This document shows, one piece after another, positions 1 to 7,481 of a stretch of 64,000 bases of DNA. The notes beneath the pieces were generated by a model. It was not told the origin of the DNA, did no database searches, and saw only the letters and a program-made list of their open reading frames with translations. This DNA is from an uncultured Gammaproteobacteria bacterium. Its GTDB lineage: Bacteria > Pseudomonadota > Gammaproteobacteria > Pseudomonadales > UBA5518. Each line of letters starts with the position of its first letter. Position 1 is the first letter of the stretch. The position numbers and the translations under genes are program-made. The DNA is taken from contig CAIYPF010000092.1 in assembly GCA_903928015.1 (NCBI GenBank), positions 1-64,000 of the forward strand. The letters are read 5' to 3'.

Positions 1-94
1 GGCCCGCTCCTACGGGAGATGGCATCCCTGTCCTTGTAGGAGCGGGCCATGCCCGCGACACGTCACCCCGTAGGACCGGGCCATGCCCGCCGAT
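1..94. repeat. REP-like repeat cluster (three copies)
   Basis: Three copies of a short element lie here. The first (1-13) is the reverse complement of the start of the second (36-58); the third (70-94) is slightly diverged. Each complete copy carries the palindrome GCGGGC-CAT-GCCCGC preceded by GTAGGA. The core resembles the REP elements of Pseudomonas species (known family). A related copy sits at 50496-50520. The inverted first pair would form a BIME-like hairpin. Confidence 0.75.
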
Positions 95-125
95 CCACGC
101 GCTCTGCCTCTCCCGCAGGATGCGC

Positions 126-308
126 TCACGCAGCGGCAGGAAATCCGCAACGCTGGCCGTATGGCGATACAAGCGCTGCGAGCACACCGAGATCGGTATC
201 ACGGTCGGGCCGGGGATGGCCGTAGGCGTGCGAGCCGAAGAGGAACGCGAGCCTCAGTCCGGGTGTGTCGGAGAGTGCGTTCTGCGGTGGGTTGCGGAGT
301 GTGTCCAT
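126..308 (-). pseudogene. MNT-type nucleotidyltransferase N-terminal fragment
   Basis: A 60-residue reading frame contains FLFGSHAYG followed by a D-x-D-L element (DTDLGV). This is the G-S-x(10)-D-x-D signature of minimal nucleotidyltransferases of the MntA/KNTase fold, whose two aspartates bind metal. The frame stops shortly after the motif, whereas complete proteins run to about 100-300 residues. In another minus-strand frame the sequence stays open (for example LYRHTASVADFLPLRER) and runs into the REP cluster, so a frameshift or truncation is likely. MNT proteins are often antitoxins paired with HEPN toxins, but no HEPN partner is visible here. It is probably a decayed gene. Confidence 0.5.
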
Positions 309-352
309 GAGGGCGTTACAGGCACGTGCTGGGCGGGGCCATCATGCGCTTC

Positions 353-1531
353 TCAAGAACGCAGCGGCACTCTCCGCCTCAGCGCCCGCTGCGCCGCACG
401 CTCCGCCGCATTCAGCCAGCGAGTGCCGGCGGGAAGATGCGCGCGCAGTTCCGAAAGCGGCACAGCCTCGATACGGGGCGCATCTTCGGCAACGAGTGGC
501 GCAGGCAAACCTTGCCAGCGCAGGAACACGAAGCCCTCGCGCATGTCGCCGGGGTCCAGCCAGTTGGCCACGCCCGGATCTGTATCGCTGATCACGAAAC
601 GCAGCACACCATCTTCATCAACTGCCGCCTGTGCAGTGGAAAAACTCGCGGTGTGATCAACCGCGTTCGGCGTCACGAACAAGGGATCGCCCAGCTGTAT
701 GCCCTGGTATCGCGCCGCGCTGCGTCGCACCGAGACCACGAGCACCTTGCCCGCCTCCAGACGGAAGCGCGCCATCACCGACTGCTGCCCGCCCAGCCCA
801 CCGGCCGCGGTGTCGCTGGGGCGCGGTGGCGGGAAGGCATTCACGGGCACGCGCGCATACAGCCCGCTGTTCCAGAGCCTTGAGGCGGCGGCGAGATAGT
901 CCGCGGCACTCGCTCCCGGCACGCTTGCATCGACCGGCGAGGCGGCGGTGTCGAGCCGCTCGATGCGGAACGTCGACGCTGTTTCTGTATTCCAGTCAGT
1001 GAAGGTCTGACGGGCGAGGACCGCGCGCGCAGACGGCGGCAGCGCGAACCAGTGCCCCTCGGTGCGCGCTCCGCCCAGCGTGATGCTGAAGTCCTGGCCC
1101 GCGCGGATGCCGAGCGCTTCGAGATCGATCACCGCGAGATTCCTGCCGAGCGCGATAACCGGATACGCATCAAGGATCTGCAGCGTGAACAGCGCATGCG
1201 AACCGCGCTTGCCGCTGATGCGGTAACGCCCCTCGCCGGAAAGCAGTGCGGAGCGGTAGATGTTGTCGGGGTTGAAGAGACCCGGCCGCCCGTCGAGCCC
1301 CGCGGAGCGCCCGAAGTACGGCGCGTCCAGATGGCGCGATTGCTCGAAGACGTCGAGGCTCGCAGAGACGAGGCCTGCGATGTAACGCTCGGTGGCAGCG
1401 GGGCCGGCGGCGATGGATTCGGGGCGGGTGGAGAGATCGCGTTCGATTGTGGAAATGGTGTCGCCGAGTGTGGGGTTGGAGTGGGCGGGGAGCGTAAACG
1501 TGCAGACAAGAAAAAACAGAATACTTCGCAT
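353..1531 (-). CDS. Secreted DUF1214-like protein
   Basis: This 392-residue protein starts at the ATG giving MRSILFFLVCTFTLPAHS, a clear Sec signal peptide; an upstream extension of the frame would bury that signal. The middle part has DNIYRSALLSGEGRYRISG followed by a beta-rich stretch. This resembles DUF1214/DUF1254-type proteins, which start with an NxYR(S) segment and describe a jelly-roll-like domain. It ends with a basic tail (QRALRRRVPLRS). No catalytic motif is recognisable. It stands alone on the minus strand, without an operon partner. The family assignment rests on motif resemblance only, and the function is unknown. Confidence 0.55.
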   Translation of the reverse strand: MRSILFFLVCTFTLPAHSNPTLGDTISTIERDLSTRPESIAAGPAATERYIAGLVSASLDVFEQSRHLDAPYFGRSAGLDGRPGLFNPDNIYRSALLSGEGRYRISGKRGSHALFTLQILDAYPVIALGRNLAVIDLEALGIRAGQDFSITLGGARTEGHWFALPPSARAVLARQTFTDWNTETASTFRIERLDTAASPVDASVPGASAADYLAAASRLWNSGLYARVPVNAFPPPRPSDTAAGGLGGQQSVMARFRLEAGKVLVVSVRRSAARYQGIQLGDPLFVTPNAVDHTASFSTAQAAVDEDGVLRFVISDTDPGVANWLDPGDMREGFVFLRWQGLPAPLVAEDAPRIEAVPLSELRAHLPAGTRWLNAAERAAQRALRRRVPLRS

Positions 1532-2008
1532 GGCAGGCCCTCTTGCGCCCGGGGTCGCGCTCCGCGCTTGCGGAGCTCGCAGTGCTGCGAGTGTAATTCC
1601 CATGACCCGCGGCTGAGTGAGCACGATGACATCCCATAACGACAAAAGCTGCTGTGGCTGAGAACTCGTGATATTTCCCCAAAGCACTTCGACAGGCACA
1701 TAGCCGTGGAAAACATCTTCAACGCTCTTGGCAGCGGTCGATGGCTTGTCTAATGTTCGTCATGACAACACCCCCCACGCATCCCGTCAGATCTGCGCAC
1801 CCCGGGGGGTTTTTCATTTCTGGGCATACCCGAATGCCTACTGTTCCCTTAGGCGGACAGCCGTCGATGCTCAGCGAGCAGATCGCATTGCTGCGCTCAC
1901 TCAACTTGGATTTCTGTGACGAACACCTGACAGAGCTCCACCCAGCCGGCACACCCCCTGCTGATGAATACGAAGGGAAAAACAAACAACTACATGCGGA
2001 GGAGAGCG
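1532..2008. other. 477-bp gene-free interval
   Basis: This interval separates the divergent DUF1214-like and pyrophosphatase genes and should hold both promoters. I see short open frames but none with recognisable protein character. A run of C residues near 1770 and a GGGGGGTTTTTC stretch near 1803-1814 could form a weak terminator-like structure, but the loop would be long. A strong Shine-Dalgarno GGAGGA near 1998-2003 precedes the ATG at 2009. Base composition is visibly less G+C-rich than the core genes. Confidence 0.5.
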
Positions 2009-2356
2009 ATGTCCCAACTCAAGGCGATTACCGAGCACGTCTTAGCCTTCCGCGACGAGCGCGATTGGCGGCAGTTCCACAACCCGAAGGATCTCGCACT
2101 GTCGCTCACGCTGGAGGCTGCTGAAGTGCTCGAGCTATACCAGTGGAAGACGGGTGACGAGATCGCTGCTGTTTCCCGAGATCGCCACACCGATATTTCG
2201 GATGAACTCGCCGATGTTTTTTATTACACGCTACTCATGGCGCACGACGAGGGGATCGATCTGGAGCGAGCTTTGTTGGAAAAGCTGACAAAGAGCGCGG
2301 CTAAATACCCCGTGGAGAAAGCAAAAGGTTCGAGTAAGAAATACACGGATCTATGA
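2009..2356 (+). CDS. dCTPP1/MazG-type nucleotide pyrophosphatase
   Basis: This 115-residue all-alpha NTP pyrophosphatase probably hydrolyses a (deoxy)nucleoside triphosphate to the monophosphate and PPi in the cytoplasm. The metal-binding pairs are visible: E36-x-x-E39 in LEAAEVLELYQWK and E66-x-x-D69 in DELADVFYY. The conserved RDWRQFH near the N-terminus and the terminal SSKKYTDL match the dCTP pyrophosphatase 1 (RS21-C6) branch better than classical MazG. The ATG at 2009 is chosen because GGAGGA lies just upstream; the longer frame from 1964 adds unconserved residues. The stop is 16 bp before the nuclease-helicase gene, so the two are probably co-transcribed. Substrate preference (dCTP or modified dCTP) is inferred from the subfamily. 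Confidence 0.85.
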   Translation: MSQLKAITEHVLAFRDERDWRQFHNPKDLALSLTLEAAEVLELYQWKTGDEIAAVSRDRHTDISDELADVFYYTLLMAHDEGIDLERALLEKLTKSAAKYPVEKAKGSSKKYTDL

Positions 2357-2372
2357 CAAGGAAATCAGAGGC

Positions 2373-4253
2373 GTGATCATTTACCAGTCAGAGAAATCCG
2401 GCTTCCTGCACGACCTGCACACCCGAGATATCGAGGAGGTCGTCGGGGAAGCCTTCCGTGCAAAGATCGGCCACAAAGTGGGACAGTCCGAGATCAAGTC
2501 CTGGGCCAACTCGCTCGGATACATGGGCAAAGTGCTCATGGATGAGGGTATCCCCGGCGATTGTGGCGTCGCTATCGAGTACACCATTCCGCAGACCGCC
2601 AAGCGAATGGACTTCCTTATCACGGGCCGGAACGCCGAGCATCAGGATTGCCTGATCATCGTCGAACTTAAGCAATGGGAGTCCGCTGAGAAGACCACAA
2701 AAGATGCGGTTGTCGTCACGCGACTGGGCGGATCCAATGTCGAAACCAGCCATCCGTCCTACCAAGCTTGGAGCTACGCGGCGCTGCTGCAAAACTTCAA
2801 TGAGGCCGTCTACGAAAGCGACATCAGGCTTACTCCCTGCGCCTACCTTCATAACTACCCGGACACCAATGGTCCGCTGCTTGATCCCTTCTACGCCCCG
2901 CACCTCGAGAAGGCGCCCCTTTTTCTGAAGGGTGGAGAGGAACGCGGCAAGCTGCAGGCATTCATCAGACGGCATGTCCGCTATGGAGACAAGGCAGAGA
3001 CGCTCTACAAGGTTGAAGGCGGCCGCATCCGGCCTTCAAAGAGCCTCGCCGATGGCATTGTGGGGATGCTCGCGCAGCGCGCTGAATTCGTGCTGATCGA
3101 CGACCAGAAACTGGTCTACGAGAAGGCCATGCAGCAGGCCCGCGCCGTCCGCGATGGTGGAAAAAAGGTGCTGATCGTCGAAGGTGGTCCTGGCACAGGC
3201 AAATCCGTGGTTGCAGTGAACCTGCTGGTGGGTCTCACACAGGCCGGCCTGCTGAGTCAGTACGTCACCAAAAACGCCGCGCCGCGCGCCGTATACGAGG
3301 CTGCACTCACCGGCTCTTACCGCAAGAGCCACATTTCCAACATGTTCGTGGGCTCCGGCAGTTTCACCGAGACAGAGGCGAACGAATTCGACGCGCTAGT
3401 GGTCGACGAAGCCCACCGCCTCAACGAAAAGTCCGGCCGCTATGGAAACAGGGGCGAACATCAGGTGAAGGAGATCATCCGCGCGGCGCGCTTCTGCGTG
3501 TTCTTCGTGGACGAAGCTCAGAAGGTCACGATCAAGGACGTGGGCGACAAGGACACCATCGCAAAATTCGCTCTGGAAGCAGGCGCCTCCGTCACCGAAA
3601 TGGCACTTTCCTCACAGTTCCGCTGCAACGGCTCGGACGGCTACCTCGCATGGCTAGCACATACCCTGCAGATCCACGACACCGCCAACACCGTGCTGGA
3701 CATTCGTGAGTTCGATTTCCGGGTGGTGGATTCACCCGAGGAGCTCCGCGAACTGATCTTGGAAAAAAACAAGGAACGTAACCGTGCACGGATGGTCGCA
3801 GGCTATTGCTGGCAATGGGCCAGCAAGAAGGATTCCAATGCGTGGGATATCGCCATGCCCGAGTTCGGCTTCCGCGCGCGCTGGAACCTCACGCAGGACG
3901 GTAGCCTCTGGATGGTATCCCCGACCTCAGTCAACGAGGTCGGCTGTATTCACACCTGCCAGGGACTCGAGGCGGATTACATCGGTGTGATCATCGGGCC
4001 GGATCTGGTCGTGCGCGATGGGCAAGTGATCACACGTCCGGAGATGCGGGCACGGTCGGACCAGTCGGTGAAGGGATGGAGGCAACTTTCCAGGAGGGAT
4101 CCTGAGGCAGCGCGCAATATGACTGACTCGATTATCAAGAACACGTACCGCACCTTGATGACGCGCGGAATGAAGGGGTGTTACGTCTATTGCGCGGATG
4201 CTGAGGTCTCGAATCATCTTCGCTCGAGGATCTCCCCTCAGCCGAGGCTGTAA
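2373..4253 (+). CDS. PD-(D/E)XK nuclease fused to Schlafen-group-3 (DUF2075) helicase
   Basis: This 626-residue protein has two visible modules. Residues 75-140 look like a PD-(D/E)XK nuclease: D80, E98-x-K100 in IIVELKQW and the Q131-x-x-x-Y135 motif in QAWSYAALL. From about residue 265 there is a superfamily-1-like helicase of the DUF2075/Schlafen-group-3 type. It has Walker A GGPGTGKS at 271-278, Walker B VVDEAH at 343-348, a second VDEAQ near 379-383, a motif III-like SSQFRC near 416 and a C-terminal HTCQGLEADYIGV resembling motif V. The GTG start is preceded by AGAGG. It is predicted to be a cytoplasmic enzyme acting on nucleic acid. It follows the pyrophosphatase gene closely. The role is unknown; defence is an inference from the family and the accessory setting. 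Confidence 0.8.
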   Translation: MIIYQSEKSGFLHDLHTRDIEEVVGEAFRAKIGHKVGQSEIKSWANSLGYMGKVLMDEGIPGDCGVAIEYTIPQTAKRMDFLITGRNAEHQDCLIIVELKQWESAEKTTKDAVVVTRLGGSNVETSHPSYQAWSYAALLQNFNEAVYESDIRLTPCAYLHNYPDTNGPLLDPFYAPHLEKAPLFLKGGEERGKLQAFIRRHVRYGDKAETLYKVEGGRIRPSKSLADGIVGMLAQRAEFVLIDDQKLVYEKAMQQARAVRDGGKKVLIVEGGPGTGKSVVAVNLLVGLTQAGLLSQYVTKNAAPRAVYEAALTGSYRKSHISNMFVGSGSFTETEANEFDALVVDEAHRLNEKSGRYGNRGEHQVKEIIRAARFCVFFVDEAQKVTIKDVGDKDTIAKFALEAGASVTEMALSSQFRCNGSDGYLAWLAHTLQIHDTANTVLDIREFDFRVVDSPEELRELILEKNKERNRARMVAGYCWQWASKKDSNAWDIAMPEFGFRARWNLTQDGSLWMVSPTSVNEVGCIHTCQGLEADYIGVIIGPDLVVRDGQVITRPEMRARSDQSVKGWRQLSRRDPEAARNMTDSIIKNTYRTLMTRGMKGCYVYCADAEVSNHLRSRISPQPRL

Positions 4254-4299
4254 GGTAGGTAGGAGCATGGTCGAAGGCACCAATGGTTCAGGCCGGTAG

Positions 4300-4794
4300 C
4301 GTTGCGGTGCACTGGGACGAGTTGGCACTGTCACCGACAAGGCCATCTCGGCATTGCCGCAGGAACTGGGCAAGCACATCGAAGTGCTCGCCATGGTGCG
4401 CCAGCGCGTTGGCCAGCAGGCACTGCGCGCCGCCATGCTCGATTACTGGGGCGGTGCCTGTGCCGTAACGGGCATTGCTCTGCCCGAGGTTCTGCGCGCA
4501 AGCCACGCCAAGCCATGGGCCGACTGTGCAACCGACGCCGAACGGCTGAACGTCTTCAACGGTTTGCTGCTCTGCGCCAATCTGGACGCGCTCTTCGACC
4601 GCTTCCTGATCAGCTTTGACGACACCGGCGAGCTGCTGGTGTCGGATCGGGTATCAGTGGCCGACCGTGAAAGACTGGGGCTGATCGGCTGCACGGGATT
4701 GCGCTGGGTAGCGCCGGAGCATTTGCCGTTTCTGGGCTACCACAGGAAGCGCATGGTGGAGGGAGTCAGCGCTGCTAACGCTCCACCAGCCTGA
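4300..4794 (+). pseudogene. HNH endonuclease, C-terminal half only
   Basis: The frame encodes a typical HNH_2-type endonuclease C-terminus: QRVGQQALRAAML, then YWGGACAVTG, SHAKPW and NGLLLCANLDALFDRF. These carry the CxxTG, SHxKPW and N-x-L motifs of the domain. Complete relatives have a long N-terminal region before this domain. Here an in-frame stop at 4297-4299 precedes it, and the only start codon is TTG at 4354, without a good ribosome binding site. It is therefore probably a 5'-truncated remnant, although a short active HNH protein of 146 residues cannot be excluded. It lies 46 bp downstream of the nuclease-helicase gene. Confidence 0.6.
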
Positions 4795-4839
4795 CACACC
4801 CCACTACTCACGCATGCGCATCTATCGCCTGAGCTGCAT

Positions 4840-5985
4840 CTATCTCTGCAGCGCACGCGTCAGCACCCACTTGATACCACGCGCGATCGGGGGTTCCAGA
4901 TACTTCACGATGAGCACGGACACCGCGATCGTTACCGATGCGCCGAGCACGACGGCAAGCCCTGCCGGGCAACCGGCACGCAATCCCATCGACGCAACCA
5001 GGCCGCCGACGTGGATGTGGATGAGGTAGACCGGGTAGGTCGCGAGGCCGGCCACCCGCAGGATGCCGGCGATGCCGAGTCGCTCGACCGCGGCTGTGAC
5101 CCGGTTCTTCGCGCGCAGCGAAAACACGATGCACCCGAGGGACGCGATCCATATCGCATAGGCAAGCAGCCATGAGTGGCCGCCGAAGAGGTGGGTCAGG
5201 TTGTATTTTCCGACGGCGAACCTGATTTCCATCGCAGCCAACGCGCAACCTGCCAGCGTGGCAAGCACTCTCGCCCTGCTCGCACCAGAGGTCGCAGTTG
5301 CGAAGGCCATTATCCCGATCCCGAAATACATCCCGTGCCGCAGCGGGAAATACCTGACCCACCTGCTGCCCGAGGGGAGATGACCGCTCAGGAGCAGGCA
5401 CCAGTAGACGGCGGCAACTGCGATCAGGCCCATGGCAAGCGCTTCGATGCGCCGGATTTTCCCGGAGGCCATCAAGAGCCAGACCAAGGCGTAAAAAAAG
5501 ACCTCGACCGGAATCGTCCAGTACTGCGGCGCGATCACCGCCGTCGGCACGAAGAGCAGGCCCTTGACCACCTCTTTCATCACCCAGCCCGGATCCATGT
5601 TCCACACAAGGACATCGATGAGGCAGATCAGCAGAAAGCTGATGAGAATGACCGGATACAGGCGGGCGGCACGGCTGATGAAAAACCTCGTCGGCGTGCC
5701 GCGCATGGCGCTGTAGGAAATCACCACACCGGAAATCACAAAGAACATCTGCACGCCGATCCACCCGAACATGCTGAGGCCGGGAAGCAGAGGATCACCC
5801 GGCGCAAATCCGGCCGTGTACCTGGTGATATGGCCGGCCTCGGGGTCGAAAAACCGGAAGGCCATGTGCCAGGCGGTAACGAGCAGGGCGGCGAAGAAGC
5901 GAAGTGCATCGAGGCCGTAAATGGGCTCGTTTCCTGTGCCAGCAGCAAGCGCCGCTCCCGGAGACTCAGTGGCCTTGGCATTCAT
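4840..5985 (-). CDS. Acyltransferase 3 family membrane protein (OafA-like)
   Basis: This 381-residue integral membrane protein has about ten hydrophobic segments. Near the N-terminus GLDALRFFAALLVTAWHMAF carries the R-F-x-A-A...H signature of acyltransferase-3 proteins, whose histidine is essential. Later, FFVISGVVISYS matches the second conserved block. Such proteins move acetyl or other acyl groups onto surface sugars, peptidoglycan or antibiotics at the inner membrane. No glycan gene neighbours it, so the acceptor is unknown. It is monocistronic, with gaps on both sides. Confidence 0.85.
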   Translation of the reverse strand: MNAKATESPGAALAAGTGNEPIYGLDALRFFAALLVTAWHMAFRFFDPEAGHITRYTAGFAPGDPLLPGLSMFGWIGVQMFFVISGVVISYSAMRGTPTRFFISRAARLYPVILISFLLICLIDVLVWNMDPGWVMKEVVKGLLFVPTAVIAPQYWTIPVEVFFYALVWLLMASGKIRRIEALAMGLIAVAAVYWCLLLSGHLPSGSRWVRYFPLRHGMYFGIGIMAFATATSGASRARVLATLAGCALAAMEIRFAVGKYNLTHLFGGHSWLLAYAIWIASLGCIVFSLRAKNRVTAAVERLGIAGILRVAGLATYPVYLIHIHVGGLVASMGLRAGCPAGLAVVLGASVTIAVSVLIVKYLEPPIARGIKWVLTRALQR

Positions 5986-6107
5986 CGCTCATCCACTCGC
6001 TCTGGTTTCACTGCTGCCGGACAAGGTAGACCAGAACACGTCGCACGGTGATTTTTTCCGATGCGCCTCACGCCGGGCCCTTCGAGCGGAACCGCGCCCA
6101 GCACCCA

Positions 6108-7478
6108 TCACCGCGCCACGATCCGCACGTTGTCGACAAAACACCCCTCGCCCGGGGCGTCGGTGAGGCAGCGGAAGTTGATGTGTGTAGCGGTGACGGG
6201 GAGCGTGAAGGACATCTGCCTGAACCCCGCGTCCTCGGCTGCGCGCGCCGTCGCTTCGAGGACATGCCAGGTGCCGTCGAAGTAGCTCACCCTGAACTCG
6301 TCGGCAGCATCGACTCCCTGCAGGCGTCGCACGTAGGTCAGGGTGGCGGAGCTGTAACCGCGCAGCGTGAAGCGCCGCGTGATCGTCGAGGCCCCGCCCG
6401 TGGCCACGGCTCCGGCCGAGTAGAGTCCGTCATAGGTCTCGCCGTTGCCGTTGCGGCGTGCCCACGGCGCGCCCGCTCCGGCGGGTTTCCAGTCGAGACC
6501 TTCCTCGAAGGTATCGAAGAGCACCTCGCGCGGTGCGGGCAGCGCATCGCGCTCGTCGCGGTCCGATGGGCTCGCGCAACCCGGGTCAGCCATGTCGACG
6601 AGCGCGTCCTGATCGTTGTCCTGGCCGTCGTCGCACGCGGCAGCGGGCGGTGGCGGTTCCGGAGGAACCCGGAACGCGGTGCGCGCAGTCTGGTTCAGCC
6701 AACGCCCGAGCAGGCGGTAGTTCGACTCGCGCTCGGTGGTGGCGAGGCCAGTGATGCCATCACCTTCGAAGGCCTCGAGGTGGACGCTGGTGAGCAGCAT
6801 CCTGCCGTAGCTGACGGCGGCCGGCAGGTTGCGGTAACGCAGCCGCGCACGCACCGTGCCCTCAAGCGTGCCGGTCTGTGCGTAACCGGCCGTGGGTCCG
6901 CCCCAGTACAGCACCCGGCGTCCTCCCGCGAGCGCGGTGATCGCATAGCCGGTACCCACATCGAAATCCGCGATCTCGCGGATGCTGCCCTCGATGCGTG
7001 AGGGGTAAGCACCGAGCAGGTCCGCGTGGGCATAGGAAATGCCCTGCCACACGTACTCACCGGCTGCGTAGTACCAACCCGCACAGGCACCGAAATACGC
7101 GCCACCACCCGCGAGGAAGGCGGCGATACGGGCCTTGCCTGCTGCGCCCAGAGCGCGTTGCGCGAGGTAGGCATCGCCGCCGGGTTGCACGTAGAGCCGC
7201 AACGCCGGATAAGCCGCGCGGTCGGCGAGATTGCAGGCCTGCACCTGCGCCGCGCTCAGGAACATGTAGGCGGGGGATGCACTGCCATCGGGCTGCTGCT
7301 GCGCCCACCAGTCGAAGAAGTGCCGCATCCATGACTGACCCAGCGCGGATGCACCGCTGCCGGCATAGACCACCACTTGTGTCGTTGGGCTGATAGGACA
7401 ATCCGCCAGCGCAGGAGCAAGCTGGCCGGAAAGCAGTAGCGCGAGAACCCGCCACACCCAACGCAGTCGCCGCACCAT
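6108..7478 (-). CDS. Secreted class I amidotransferase-fold (BPL_N-like) protein
   Basis: This 456-residue protein starts with a Sec signal (VLALLLSGQLAPALA, residues 11-25). Residues 30-260 resemble the biotin-protein-ligase N-terminal/class I glutamine amidotransferase fold. They include QPGGDAYLAQRAL and a nucleophile elbow GAYFGACAGWYY with Cys132. A linker follows with CDDGQDNDQDALVD and a DPGC, the Asp-rich calcium-binding pattern often found in secreted marine proteins. The last 130 residues (about 325-456) look like a jelly-roll or MAM-like binding domain. Its ATG is 3 bp after the stop of the M28 peptidase gene, which suggests one operon and perhaps joint work on an extracellular substrate. 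The substrate is unknown. Confidence 0.65.
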   Translation of the reverse strand: MVRRLRWVWRVLALLLSGQLAPALADCPISPTTQVVVYAGSGASALGQSWMRHFFDWWAQQQPDGSASPAYMFLSAAQVQACNLADRAAYPALRLYVQPGGDAYLAQRALGAAGKARIAAFLAGGGAYFGACAGWYYAAGEYVWQGISYAHADLLGAYPSRIEGSIREIADFDVGTGYAITALAGGRRVLYWGGPTAGYAQTGTLEGTVRARLRYRNLPAAVSYGRMLLTSVHLEAFEGDGITGLATTERESNYRLLGRWLNQTARTAFRVPPEPPPPAAACDDGQDNDQDALVDMADPGCASPSDRDERDALPAPREVLFDTFEEGLDWKPAGAGAPWARRNGNGETYDGLYSAGAVATGGASTITRRFTLRGYSSATLTYVRRLQGVDAADEFRVSYFDGTWHVLEATARAAEDAGFRQMSFTLPVTATHINFRCLTDAPGEGCFVDNVRIVAR

Positions 7479-7481
7479 CCC

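Noticed and set aside
1770-1815. Rho-independent terminator (C-run and GGGGGGTTTTTC)
   Set aside because: The arms are separated by about 27 bases and it lies in a divergent intergenic region where no transcript should end.
1741-2124. 127-residue plus-strand open frame before and across the pyrophosphatase gene
   Set aside because: It overlaps the well-supported pyrophosphatase in another frame and has no domain character.
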